DNA of 64,000 nt from Mixophyes australis. Taxonomy: Eukaryota > Chordata > Amphibia > Anura > Limnodynastidae. A model generated the notes under the pieces. The model did no database searches. It was not told the origin of the DNA and worked only from the letters and a program-made list of their open reading frames with translations. Position 1 is the stretch's first letter. Every line of letters begins with the position of its first letter. The position numbers and the translations under genes are program-made. Below, in pieces: positions 11,491 through 23,320 of the stretch. Location: the NCBI GenBank assembly GCA_036250195.1, contig JAVHZZ010000008.1:13029434-13093433 (forward strand). Reading direction: 5' to 3'.

Positions 11491-12896
11491 CTGTTCAATG
11501 GAAGGGCTGTTCACTGGAGGGGCTGTCACTGGAGGGGCTGTCACTGGAAGGGCTGTTCACTGGAAGGGCTGTTCACTGGAGGGGCTGTTCACTGGAGGGG
11601 CTGTTCACTGGAGGGGCTGTTCACTGGAGGGGCTGTTCACTGGAAGGGCTGTTCACTGGAGGGGCTGTTCATTGGAGGGGCTGTTCACTGGAAGGGCTGT
11701 TCATTGGAGGGGCTGTTCACTGGAAGGGCTGTTCACTGGAGGGGCTGTTCACTGGAGGGGCTGTTCATTGGAGGGGCTGTTCACTGGAGGGGCTGTTCAT
11801 TGGAGGGGCTGTTCACTGGAGGGGCTGTTCATTGGAGGGGCTGTTCACTGGAGGGGCTGTTCACTGGAGGGGCTGTTCACTGGAGGGGCTGTTCACTGGA
11901 AGGGATGTTCACTGGAGGGGCTGTTCACTGGAGGGGCTGTTCACTGGAAGGGCTGTTCATTGGAGGGGCTGTTCACTGGAGGGGCTGTTCACTGGAGGGG
12001 CTGTTCACTGGAAGGGCTGTTCACTGGAGGGGCTGTTCACTGGAGGGGCTGTTCACTGGAAGGGCTGTTCATTGGAGGGGCTGTTCACTGGAAGGGCTGT
12101 TCACTGGAGGGGCTGTTCACTGGAGGGGCTGTTCATTGGAGGGGCTGTTCACTGGAGGGGCTGTTCATTGGAGGGGCTGTTCACTGGAGGGGCTGTTCAT
12201 TGGAGGGGCTGTTCACTGGAGGGGCTGTTCACTGGAGGGGCTGTTCACTGGAGGGGCTGTTCACTGGAAGGGCTGTTCACTGGAGGGGCTGTCACTGGAA
12301 GGGCTGTTCACTGGAGGGGCTGTTCACTGGAAGAGCTGTTCACTGGAAGAGCTGTTCACTGGAAGAGCTGTTCACTGGAGGGGCTGTTCACTGGAAGGGA
12401 TGTTCACTGGAAGGGGTGTTCACTGGATGGGCTGTTCACTGGAGGGGCTGTTCACTGGAAGGGATGTTCACTGGAAGGCACTGTTCACTGAAGGAGGTGT
12501 TCACTGGCAGGGCTGTTCACTGGAAGGGCTGTTCACTGGAAGGGCTGTTTACTGGAAGAGCTGTTCACTGGAGGGGCTGTTCACTGGAAAAGCTGTTCAC
12601 TGGAGGGGCTGTTCACTGGAAGGGATGTTCACTGGAAGGGATGTTCACTGGAAGCAGTGTTCACTGGAGGGACTGGTCATTGGAAGAGCTGTTCACTGGA
12701 GGGGCTTTTCACTTGAAGGGCTGTTCACTGGAAGAGCTGTTTACTGAAAGGGCTGTTCACTTGAAGGGCTGTTCACTGGAAGAGCTGTTTACTGAAAGGG
12801 CTGTTCACTTGAAGGGCTGTTCACTTGAAGGGCTGTTCACTGGAATGGTTATTCACAGAGGGATGTTCACTGGAGGGGCTGTTCACAGAGGGGCTA
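11491..12896 (+). repeat. 16-bp minisatellite (~88 units), open in three frames
   Basis: The unit is ctgttcactggagggg with C/T, A/G and other variants. Near 11525, 11541 and 12291 single-T losses give 15-bp units. Because 16 is not a multiple of 3 and the unit has no stop in any forward frame, every frame reads the same 16-residue peptide period (LEGLFTGGAVHWRGCS). This produces overlapping frames of 522, 347 and 339 codons. The edges are more diverged than the core, which is usual for minisatellites. Nothing points to a protein gene. Confidence 0.95.
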
Positions 12897-14190
12897 TGCA
12901 GTGGGTGCTGCAAAAGAGATATCTGTGCAATGAGGCTCATGGGTGACTCTGTACCATGTGACTTGGTCACATGGTCTCTCTGCAAAGCAGCCAGCAATAT
13001 TAGGGGTTTCTGTGAACAGGGGAGCCAAGAGTGAGGGGGATCATAGGCTTAACTGGGGGGCCTGGCCTGTGTTGTAGTACGAGGAGCCACCAGACCGGTG
13101 TAGCTACACTATGGAAGGGTTGGCGGCTCCGTCCCAGCAATCATGGAGTCTCTGTGTAGCTAAGGCTGAGACTGAATTATAGACTAATAGAGAGATACAG
13201 ATAGATTATGGGCTCAGATTAAGAGGCCTCTAGCTAGGCCCCTATTTAATTGTTTATGTGATTAAATTACCCATGATCTTAAAAGTCTTTTCCTCACTCC
13301 ATGTACATGTTTTTGCATTTGTTTTATAAATGTCCTTTATAGACGTTTTTCCTTTAAATGTTTGTTTTATTACAGTCTATCTAATCAGTATATTGCACTA
13401 TATCACGTACAATCTACATATTCTTCCTATTCAATAAAATATAATACATCTAAATACCCAGCAAGGAAATACATTTGAACCTTTGTAACAATTTATCCTT
13501 ATGTAAATATAAACCTGACTGAGAATTGACTTCCAAGACATGGTTACGAGTTTATTGCCTTGGAGACAAACGTTGTTCTATATATCAATGTTCTCCAATA
13601 CAGAGCTCCATTTTTTTTGCCAGAGTGTTAATTCCTTGCTAATTTACATGTAATTAACCAATTAATGATGCATTGCCTAGCAGCATGCTAGGATTCCTTT
13701 AAACTTTGCCTGTCAGCGACATTCAAAGCCCAGTTTTAGACCTCCTATTCCTGTACAGTTTATGCTGTGAAACTGATGACTGAATACCATAGGGGCAAAT
13801 TAGTTATTTTTGCATTCAGGAAACATAAAATCTGATACTTCAATTCTACATTATTTCAGTTTTTGTTTATATTTTGTGATCCCAGGAAACTATTATTGTG
13901 CTGTTGAACCTGTTTGGGTAAGCACATGGCTATCATCATTAAAATGGGCTAAATTTTAGGTGTGCAAAACTTTGCTCAGAGAAGGAAATGTGAGAGGTGT
14001 ATTTTTTTATTTTGCTATATTTTAGACATGAGCGAAAATCATGGTAACATTTCAGTGCATCAATTTTTACTCTTTATTGCAGGAGTGTGAAGTTCCGGTG
14101 ATACAACATTACAGTTTGCTTCTCCGTTCCACAGAATGCAATTCCACCCTGGATTTGTAAATTCAAATTTTGCTGAACTTATTGTCTTTG
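12897..14190. other. Unassigned DNA
   Basis: No gene or classified repeat. 12900-13160 is somewhat GC-richer and may be the rest of the element in which the 16-bp array grew. 13200-14100 is AT-rich. Confidence 0.4.
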
Positions 14191-14509
14191 GGCCTGAGTC
14201 ATTAAGGAAAGGAAAGCAGAAAACACGAGTAAATTTGCACCTTGGCAAAACCATGTTACATTGGAGGGGGAGGTAAATTTAAAATGTGGGGACAGATTTA
14301 TAGTTGGGATAGGGAACACCCTAAATCTACTTTAAATTTCAGTGTAAAAATAAAGCCATCAAGTATTTGTGTGCTACATGATCAAACAGCCAGTATGTTC
14401 CTGACGTGCAAAATAAGAAACTAATTTGCACCTCTTGCATTGTAACATGGTTTGTCCATGAGCAAATTTACTCCTTTTTTTTTCTTTGTTCTTCTTAATG
14501 ATCCAGGCC
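14191..14509. mobile_element. Palindromic MITE, GGCCTGA family
   Basis: Ends are ggcctgagtcattaagga and its near-complement cttaatgatccaggcc, with long imperfect inverted arms carrying gcaaaaccatgttac / gtaacatggtttgtcc. The flanks are ctttg and cttta, consistent with a 5-bp target duplication that has one mismatch. It is non-coding. Related copies are at 22644, 51251 and 56600. Confidence 0.85.
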
Positions 14510-14752
14510 CTTTAAATAGTGTCGGGACAACAATGGTCTCCTCATTCTGTTCTTTGGTGTGCTTTACATAGGGCTGGGAATTTCCACCGTGTACAAAGTT
14601 TGACATTAACATCCGGAATGAGTTGAATATTTCACAGTTTTGATCCATGAACTTCCAGAGCTCAGATTGTGCATTTAGAGAGTGTTTCCGGTTCATCAGG
14701 CAGAAGAAGAGCATCAGAGATCAGGCATCAGTTTATACTTTCAGCCATACTA

Positions 14753-15705
14753 GGCCTGATTCATTAAGGCACGCAAAATAAACCGGGCAGCACGGTGGCT
14801 CGGTGGATAGCACTTCTGCCTTACAGCACTGGGATCATGAGTTCAATTCCCAACCAAGGCCTTATCTGTGAGGAGTTTGTATGTTTTCTCCGTGTTTGCG
14901 TGGGTTTCCTCCCACACTCCAAAACATACTGGTAGGTTAATTGGCTGCCAACAAATTGACCCTAGTGTCTGTGTGTGTGTGTGTGTGTATGTTAGGGGAT
15001 TTAGACTGTAAGCCCCAATGAGGCAGGGACTGATGTGAGTGAGTTCTCTGTACAGCGCTGCGGAATTAGTGGTGCTATATAAATTGATGGTGATGATTGT
15101 GCGCTTTTTAAAAACGCTAGAAAAACGGGCATACTCACATCAGTATTCAACAAAGACCAGATGAGAAGATATGTATATATATATAAAATCCCAATAGACT
15201 GCACAGAAACAAAAATTCAAGTAATGCTACCTGCTAATGATATAGTTATTAAAGACAGAACATTTTAAAAAAAACATATTTATCATGATGTTATTGATGT
15301 CTACTGTACATAAAATGCATTTTTACAGATGCTCCTGATTCCAAACACATGTACTAGCATGCACACACAGCATAGCAATTGGCACTTATATCCGACTTGT
15401 AGCTGGTGCAAGTGATGCGACAGGAAAACACGTACTTTTGAGATGCTCAAAGTTTGAATCGGACACTACTGCAAGCAGTCAAGCCTGGCACGCTCTTACT
15501 GTAAATTGACTACGTGCATACGCCTCTCCCACCTTCCCAGTTAAACCCTTGAAATCGCAGGCTGAGCTAAGGGTCCTTTTGCACTTGAAGATTAATTGGA
15601 TGTTGCTGCGATCTCTAGCGTTCAGTCCGGTGCTGGGCATGAGCAGAGAAATTTTACGCAAAATGCGGCATGTATCGGCATTTGCGTTCCTTAATGAATC
15701 AGGCC
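14753..15705. mobile_element. Longer MITE of the GGCCTGA family, SINE inserted
   Basis: The terminal repeats are ggcctgattcattaaggca and a right end reading ccttaatgaatcaggcc. The interior (~640 bp without the SINE) is shared with fragments at 18769-18877, 20741-20830 and 48394-48736, for example cataaaatgca...acagatgctcctgatt and agatgctcaaagtttgaatc. Open frames at 15479-15796 (minus) and 15549-15776 (plus) overlap each other in the right half and look like non-coding arms. No transposase is visible. Confidence 0.8.
14785..15097 (+). mobile_element. tRNA-headed SINE inserted in MITE
   Basis: It starts gggcagcacggtggctcggt with A-box-like and B-box-like (gagttcaattcc) elements. The body includes a GT microsatellite (about 14970-14988), and the tail carries cagcgctgcggaatta, gctatataaat and a GATG-rich end. 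It lies about 30 bp inside the left terminus of the MITE at 14753 and is therefore younger than that MITE. Confidence 0.9.
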
Positions 15706-16092
15706 CAAATATGTTTACAGCAGACAGCTTTATACAGGAAAGAAAAAACTTGTATACACACAAATTCAGACAATAAAATGTATAAATGTAACACATAATA
15801 AAGACATTCCTAAGTTCATTATTTATTTAATACATAACTGATGCATTTTACAAGATTGATCAACGATCAATCATATTTGCCTTCTTTCCTGGACTTCCCA
15901 GGGAGAGGCAGTGCTAAAAGACTGGCTTTGTACCACTTAGCCCTACCGCACAATGCCACTAATCATGACAGGAGATGGGTCTATGGTGACGCCCCTCCCA
16001 CTCTAACCAGCTGACCTCCCCTCTGGGATACCTCCGAAGAGATAGCGAAAGTAGGCAAGTATGAGATAATTGCTGATTGGCCGCTGTGGCAT
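15706..16092. other. Unassigned DNA
   Basis: No feature seen. Confidence 0.4.
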
Positions 16093-16300
16093 ACATTATT
16101 ATTATTATCATTGTAGACTTGTAAGGCGCCGCAATGCTCCACAGTGCAGTACAGTACGGAAAACAGGACATACATAAAACAGGGACATACAAGGCAGCCG
16201 AAACAAATGCGATACGAAAACAAAGGCTATGAAGGACCCTCCTCATTAGAGAGCTTACATTCTAAGTGGGAGAGGGCACAGCTGAAACGAGGAGTGAGAG
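16093..16300 (-). mobile_element. LINE 3' end (L2/CR1 type), fragment
   Basis: Read on the minus strand, this has the layout ...cttagaatgtaagctctc... followed by gcggcgcctta and an ATT/AAT microsatellite. It is the same 3' layout as at 48737 and 62525. No ORF portion is recognisable. Confidence 0.55.
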
Positions 16301-18768
16301 TGGTTCAGAGATACATGTCCTCTTCAACTACATTTTGTATCAATCACATCGCCAGTATGGCTAAAACAGAGATAGCTATAATAATAACTGGTTATTAAAA
16401 GTGGCATGAAGCTTAGGAAATGCAATATCAGCATTGATTCACACAAATGTAAGCATATTATCCTAAACATATATTTTTTTCTTTTAAAAAAGTACAGTAG
16501 CGGAATATGACATTTCTTGGATGTTTATATTCCAGGAACTGTATTCCATGATCTATTTTCATATTCACTTCTGAGAATCTCCATTTTAGTTTCACCCATT
16601 GGCATCAATTTCTGAAGAAAGATTAATCTGTTTTCCTTACAGTAGCACTTACAGCTTAAATTGGTCAACGTTAGCTTAAGAAATGTCTGTGTTAGAACGG
16701 TGTGTTTTGAATAATCATACAGTCAGCCAGAAAATTCATTTTTCAATTTGATCATCTTACAGTTTGAGCCCGGATAGACCTAACATTTTGAATCGAGAGT
16801 GTGTAATAATACAACTTTACTCAAAGTTACTGAATTTTTCTTCTCAATAGGTTCGCGGATTCAAGCTCATAACGTAATTCCTAAGCTGAAATTGTTGTCT
16901 GTCCTACCTTTTCCATACTTGTCGTGTTAGATGAAGTAATCATATTTGCCGGCGGTAATAGTGTTTTTGTACTTCAAGTGGATAGGTGTATAATGTTCTC
17001 TTTTTGCTCTCCCATAAGACACTTTCTGAAACACAGAATAGGAGGACTTTACATTAAGAATATAAAGTGTAGGAAATAGTGTCATCATTTTCTTGTAACA
17101 AAGGCGTCTGCTTGTGAGTAATTTAATAAAGGTTGAGATTGAAAGACTGGAACATGAGTGTGTGTGAACATGGTGCACGTACATGAGAGTTTCTTACTAG
17201 CTTTACAGGAACATCTGCTGTAGGTTTAGAAACAAACTTTTAAAACAGATGGACATGAAGAAAAACTTGTAATTAACAAATCTATATGTTGATTAAGCCA
17301 GCATGTGGCTAATGGTTATGAGTATCTGTCTCCCTTTTTTTCCGGTATGGTAAGAATTTTTTTCTTAACCCTGTCCACTAGGCATCCAACAGGACATGTT
17401 TTCCAGATCTCCTCATAGACTGCTTGACTCATTAAGGAACATTAAATGAATGTAAATTGTGTTTTGTTTTGCTTTTAAATGCACAAAAATCTGCGGTTGA
17501 GGTAGGTAGGAATACTTTAGTGTATGGTACATAACGGAAAAGTTCAGGAGTTTATTTCCTGTGAGTCGAATATTTGTTTGGGAATTTCCGTGGTGCAGTT
17601 GGTTGCGAATGTGTTTGTTCCGTGTCTTTGTATATCGATAAGGACAAATGCAGTAAAAAAAAGTTAGCTTACTTTTGAGCAGAGTATGTAGTTCTGATAT
17701 TTAGGCTATAGGTTTCTTTTGTCTTGCGGTGGTCTTTTTAGTCTGTGTAGGAGGTTAAGCAAGGTCGGTACAAGGTTTCCAGGTGCTCTAGGCAAAGCTT
17801 CTGCCTGCCGCCCCCCCCCCCCCCCCAATTCCCACTTCCTAGCCCCTCACATACTTGACATTTGTAAAGTAAAAATTGTAACTCTTACCTTGTCCTGGCT
17901 AGCTGGTAAGGCTGCAGACGACAAGTCCAGATGCACTGATGTCCAGATGTACTGATGTCCAGATGTACTGATGACCCCCTGCCAAACAGCTTTTTTCTCA
18001 CATGCCCGCTTGCCCATAAGATTTTAATAAATAGCAAGCTTAATGCCACCTCTCACCCCATTTTCTCCAGCCCCCTCACAGTTTCTCCATCCTCCTCTCG
18101 CCACGTTTTCTCTGTATTAATGTCATCTTTTCTCCGTGCCCACTTCTCCTCTTTTCCTCTTCTCCGCTTATTGCTTCTTTCTGCATTCTGATTTTTCTTC
18201 CTTCCTGGCACAGGCAGCACCCAGTGCCAGAGGGATGCCGGAAGGCGGTGCTGCCTTGTGGGAGCCACACCTTTCTTTACAGGTAAGGTCAGCACTGGGG
18301 AAATAGTGGGGAGGCGATATTAGCGATCGCACCACCTGCACCGCCATGGCTGCCTAACTAACAATGTCTCATTCAGAGACATTGTTAGTATGGGTATCCG
18401 GCCATAGAGCCCCCCTGCCCAGACCCCAGCCCTGAGGGTAGGGTGAGAGATGGACAGAAAGTTTGGCTAAAATAAAGAATAAGAAGTAAAAATAAAAGAA
18501 AGAAAGGAAACCTATAAAAGATAAATAATAATAAATAGATGGGAGGGGTTGTAGCTCTTCGGTGGTGGTTTATAGCTAGTTTGGAAAAGGGATAAAAGAA
18601 ACAAAAGAAACCCATACCAGAAAACTACCACCCAGTCTAAACATCAGAATGACATACTCCACTCAAAGGTAAGCTAACAACTTTTTATTCCTATTATCAC
18701 TTATTACTACCTGATTGGATTACTATCCAAAGTTATTGACCATAAAAAAAAAAGTTTTTAATTAAATA
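16301..18768. other. Unassigned DNA
   Basis: No supportable gene. A C-run lies at 17812-17826. The interval 17950-18300 is pyrimidine-rich and gives several overlapping low-complexity frames on both strands. A short relic of the GGCCTGA MITE end may lie near 17425 (gactcattaaggaac). Confidence 0.4.
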
Positions 18769-18877
18769 CATTTATTAGGATGTTATTAATGTCTACCATA
18801 CATAAAATGCATTTTAACAGTTGCTGCTGCTTGCAAATTCGTCATCCGTCATCACTATCACTCGGCACTTACACCTA
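18769..18877. mobile_element. Left part of a split GGCCTGA-family MITE
   Basis: This matches the interior of the 14753-15705 element (around 15285-15395): atgttattaatgtctacc, cataaaatgcattttaacag and ggcacttacacc. The homology stops abruptly at about 18877 and resumes at about 20741. Confidence 0.6.
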
Positions 18878-20740
18878 CTGTTGTGATACTGTGGAGGGTG
18901 CCTGTAGGGAGAACCACAACACCTCCGGAAACCTCCTCACACTCTAGATACCTACCTGATCTTGAGGGATGACTATGGGAAGGTGCCTGCCCTTCTTTCC
19001 CGGGACTCGGGCTCCAACCTCACTGTACCACTGTCTCCCTCCTTTGGTGGAAGAAAGGGAGGAGGTGTCCGAGGCAGGGAGTAGGGACACTTCACTCTAA
19101 CCCGATTGCTGCCACTTCATTTTGCGGTCTGGCATTGGGACTATGAATATTCACTGCAAACTGGGTGAGGGCCCCTAAGAAGAGATCCAGATCCTCTTAA
19201 TTGCCGTCTACAGCTCTGTCAGTTGAACTCCTATGAACAGGGGCAACACAATACACAAACACCCCTCAGCGCTATCTGGTCTCTAAAGTGTGCCTCCCAC
19301 ACTAGCGTTATCTACGACTAGAACAAAGCAGCGTCTATAATGCTACTACAACTGGGTGTGGTACACTACCCTAGCTAACACCCAATAGTTCAATGACACA
19401 ACCGACAAAATGCAAACGGTGTAAAGGAAACCAATAACCTACCTTTAATGAGGGCATGACTCCTGGATTCTGAAAGGGAAGATACCCTACTTTAGGTGCT
19501 AAACCCACCTGTTAGAACTCAGTACCCCACAGAACACACTGCTCAAATTAGAACCGCTGGACTATCTGCCGGAAGTCAAAAGTAGGCACCCCGGACTGGA
19601 TCCACCGGCCTTAGTTGCTGGAGCTCAAAAAAAAGATGGATTGTGCTACATGTGCACTGTGTACTGGGAACTCTGACACCAGCCCTCCAAGTGCAGTGAA
19701 CACCTCCGTGGACTAATAGGCCACGGACTTAACTTCGGCCTAGGGGAGGATTGGCCGAGGAATCTAACTACTTAACCAAGGAACAGTTTAATGAAGAAGG
19801 ATACCTCTATCTACTCTGTCTAATAGTGCTCACCCATTAAAAGCCCATAAGGGAAACACACCCTATGCTAGTCTACTAGGCTATGAAGTGAAGTACAATA
19901 CTTGGAGTAACCACCAAACAAATGAACAGCTTCCTTCTCCTCGAGGGAACAGATCCGGACGCGGTCTAACTACTTGGTTACCCCTCTGTTAGTCCAACTA
20001 ACTTACTGGAATAATGTGCAAAACATATCTTACTGAACACAGAGGCCTAAAAGCCTGACCTAATGTGCCCCCATAACCTAAAGTATGTGCCCACTGATGC
20101 AGTACAGGCCTAGTGCCCGGAGGTTTCACAGTGTCTTGTGCCAGGGAGAGAAAAAGAAAGTAAACCAGTGTAGTGCAGGCCTGTAAGAGCTGTTGTCCAT
20201 AAGGGCTTTACCAGGCTCCAGCCGCCTCAGGGATTGCCCTTTGTTTTCCTGTGGTTGTTAATCCCACTGCCGCTGTTCTCAATGCTCGGCTGCTGCTTAC
20301 TTCTCTTCTTCATTGGTCTTCTTGGGCAGGGGCACTCTAAACCCTTTGCAAAGGCTTCCTGCCGCTGCTGCATTCTTTTCTTACACCACTCCGGATGTGC
20401 CTCGACATCCTTCTCTCATGCGCACCGCCGACAAACAGTAGATTGGCGCTGGCGCGGTGCCTTATATAGCTGTCTGCGCACCAACATCATGCTTTGACAG
20501 CCATGATTGATTTACCATGGCGCTAAAGATTCAAAGGGCCCGAGGTGAGCCCAGATTGGCTCACCTTCCCGGCGCTGATTGGCAGACAGTGGGAAGTGAG
20601 CCCTGACTGGCTCACTTGCCACCCGACACCTAGACCTGCAATAGAAGAAGAGAAAAACTTACCGCCGCTGGATCCTAGGACAGGTGAGTCTTCTTGATTT
20701 CAGGTTTTCGGGCTCTTCACAGTTACCGGGAACCGCATTT
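18878..20740. mobile_element. ~1.86-kb inserted segment of unknown class
   Basis: This lies between two pieces of one MITE copy, so it is inferred to be an insertion. It has no long ORF on either strand. The left border is near ttgtgatactgtggaggg. The right border, reverse-complemented, starts near ttgtggaaatgcgg, which could be a weak inverted repeat. No target duplication was resolved. The only sizeable frame (20234-20497) has a hydrophobic start and no recognised domain. Confidence 0.45.
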
Positions 20741-20830
20741 CCACAATAGGACAGAAAATCACGTAACTTGGAGATGCCCAAAGCTTGAATCGGACGCTGT
20801 TGCATGCATTTGAACTTAGCCTTATGCAAC
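20741..20830. mobile_element. Right part of a split GGCCTGA-family MITE
   Basis: Matches about 15418-15480 of the longer MITE: acaggaaaacacgta-like sequence, then gagatgcccaaagcttgaat. The expected right terminus is not found downstream. A different common sequence (caaattccagaagggcatgc) follows at about 20850. Confidence 0.55.
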
Positions 20831-21395
20831 TTGAAACACTCCAGATGTAGTGGAACTACAAATTCCAGAAGGGCATGCTGGGACCTGTAGTTCCCACCAC
20901 AATCGTAAAGTGACAGATTGCCTAACTCTGCCTTACATAAGTTCATCCTACTGTAAACATACAAAGCTGTGCTGCAATATCTCAGTTATTATTTTGTATC
21001 TGGGTTATTATTTGTACAAAAACTGCTAGTGGCAAGCTTCAGGGAACATAATCCTTCTGACCCAGATGTCAGGCCTCAGTGGTCGTCATAATTTCAGTGG
21101 GCACAGTAGACCTAAATAACAACTTTTAATTTCCCAGCTAGAAAAATGTTTGCTCCCGAAGACAGGCTGTTGCAGAACCTCTTGCGCTCTAGATAAGTGA
21201 GAGAAGATTGTGGGAACTGTCAAGAACGGAGTTTCTATAATACTTCTTATAAACAACTTGAGTTTTAGAGGCGCTCTTAGTTTGTAAGTATCAGATGGTG
21301 TGCACTATACGCCTACATGGACCTGTGATTGAAGGTCAATTTCTGTATAGCTATAGACAGATTAGTAAAATAATAATCTGAAAATTAAAGATGAA
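20831..21395. other. Unassigned DNA
   Basis: 20840-20900 contains an imperfect palindrome of the type actacaaattccagaagggc / gggacctgtagttcccacc, which resembles a widespread vertebrate MITE terminus. Nothing else was identified. Confidence 0.4.
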
Positions 21396-21570
21396 GGGCT
21401 AGATTTACTAAGATGCGGGTTTGAAAAAGTGGGGATGTTGCCTATAGCAACCAATCAGATTCTAGCTGTCATTTTGTAGAAAGTACTAAATAAATGAAAG
21501 CTAGAATCTGATTGGTTGCTATAGGCAACATCCCCACTTCTTCAAACCCGCAGCTTAGTAAATGTAGCCC
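21396..21570. mobile_element. Short palindromic MITE (175 bp)
   Basis: Ends are gggctagatttactaag and cttagtaaatgtagccc. The inverted arms continue inward (gggatgttgcctatagcaac, attggttgctataggcaac), so most of the element folds as one hairpin. The flanking bases are gaa on both sides, a possible 3-bp target duplication. It is non-coding. Confidence 0.9.
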
Positions 21571-22643
21571 GAAATCTTTTGTTACCCATTACTAACCTCT
21601 CTAAAACTATGGACAAAATAAACCCACCGATCCATCTAAACTTTCCCTATGATTCACTCAAACCCCAACGGATTCTATAACTTATTCTCCGGATGAACTC
21701 AAATTAACAGATGTTGAAGTATACAGTAACTGCCTTTCCTATACAGTAACTGTTTTATGCTATTTGGCATCAGAATGAAGTATGGGTGGATTTTATTGGG
21801 CTGAGCAAAATTCGGTGTTCCGTTTTTTTTAATTTCAAAATGATATCCCCAGTTCATGTAAGGCTGTCTGGATGCTTCAGTCTGTGGTTTAATTTGATTA
21901 GTTATTTTAAGAAAATAAATACACCAGCCTTTTTCCTTTAATTAATATCACACTTAAATAAACAGTTTTCAAACCCTGCTCTGCAACAAGTTGTGCAGCA
22001 AATGTTCTAAATCATTAAGCATCAGGTTCAGAACCTATTGCACAATAGACGAATATACCAAGTAAATCAAACAAGTATTAGTGATAAATAAAAGCCAAAT
22101 AATTGTTTTACAGTTTGATGTAGGAAACTTTAACATTTTGTAAACATTTAGTTTAGCAGCCAGAAAAGGTAATTAAGCATCTTGTTTGTCTTAAAATGTT
22201 TTTCTCCCCAATTGTATCTAATTTCTAGTGGTAGTATATTGCATTTTATTTTTATATGTTTTCATGAACGCTGTGACCTGCTGAGATGTTCCTATTTACT
22301 GAAGCTGCATAGAATGGAAATAACAGACATAGGATTCATCTGACGACTCTACTTTATACTCTGATTTTGGGGTATGTTGTTTTTTTTTATGTTTAGTTGC
22401 TTAGCAACCAACTGTAACTATTGGGATTATCAGAGTCAGGATACATTTCTCTTACATTTTCTCTAATTTGCTAAATAAAAGCAGAATACAAAGCAGGAAA
22501 ACGAAGGACATTTTTCATGTTCAAAAGTAGATTTTCATAACCCCGAATTTTATAACTTCTCAGACAGCTTAGATATGAAACCAACAACCTATAAATTTGG
22601 GAAAAATAAAGACATCATGAAAAGTGCCAGGATGAGTACATAG
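21571..22643. other. Unassigned AT-rich DNA
   Basis: No gene or classified repeat seen. Confidence 0.4.
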
Positions 22644-23320
22644 GGCCTGATTGATTAAGGAAAGTAAGGCAAATATATGAGTATGTTTTCTCCTGGACAA
22701 AACCATGTTACAAGGCAAGGGGTGCAAGTTAGTTTATTTTTTTGCTCATAAGCAAAATACTGGCTGTTTTTTCATGTAGCACACACAGGGCCGGATTAAG
22801 GTAATGGAGGCCCCTGGGCTAAGGGGCCCTCCATTCCCCGCGAGACCCCTAATGTGAGCCATCCGCCGCCCCCCCGCGAGGACCCCCCCAAGCACTTACC
22901 TGTCAGTGCAGTCCTCCGTCCCGGCGCGCTGTAAGCTCCTTACTGAGGAGATCTCGCGAGAGTTCATGAACTCTCGCGAGATATCCTCAGTAAGCAGACT
23001 ACAGCGCGCCGGGACGGAGGACTACAGTGACAGTGCTCAGCAGCATTGATCGGGCCGGGGCACCCCCGCCCCCGACCGAACAATAATGCTGCTGAGGAGT
23101 TTGAAGGGCCCCCTGGATGCCCGAGGCCCCTGGGCTATAGCCCAGTTAGACCTCGGGTTAATCCGGCCCTGAGCACACACATACTTGATAGCTTTATTTT
23201 TACTCTGAAACTTAAAGTTGATCTAGGACACCCCCTTCCCCATCTTTTAATCTGTCCCCACATTATAAATATACCTCCCCCTTCAAGGAAACATGGTTTT
23301 GCCAAGGTTCAAAGCTACTC
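22644..23320. mobile_element. GGCCTGA-family MITE carrying a nested hAT MITE
   Basis: The left end is ggcctgattgattaagga, followed by family sequence (tctcctggacaaaaccatgt, ttttcatgtagcacacac). After the nested insert it resumes (atacttgatagctttattt, catggttttgccaagg). The right terminal repeat is degraded or lost. Confidence 0.8.
22786..23171. mobile_element. hAT-type MITE (386 bp) with 8-bp target duplication
   Basis: Perfect 14-bp terminal inverted repeats, cagggccggattaa (22786-22799) and ttaatccggccctg (23158-23171), are flanked by a perfect 8-bp duplication, agcacaca, at 22778-22785 and 23172-23179. An 8-bp duplication with CAGGG ends is typical of hAT transposons. The centre is a second long inverted repeat (about 22909-23029) with tctcgcgag arms around gttcatgaac. 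It is GC-rich and CpG-rich compared with its surroundings. The frame over 23046-23444 is incidental. Confidence 0.95.

Noticed and set aside
11378..12946. A 522-codon open frame encoding a periodic peptide
   Set aside because: The same 16-residue period appears in all three forward frames because the 16-bp DNA unit contains no stop. Coding selection would not preserve three frames equally.
18053..18295. Overlapping charged minus-strand frames as genes
   Set aside because: Two frames of the same CT-rich stretch give similar low-complexity Arg/Glu/Lys peptides, and a plus-strand frame covers the same bases.
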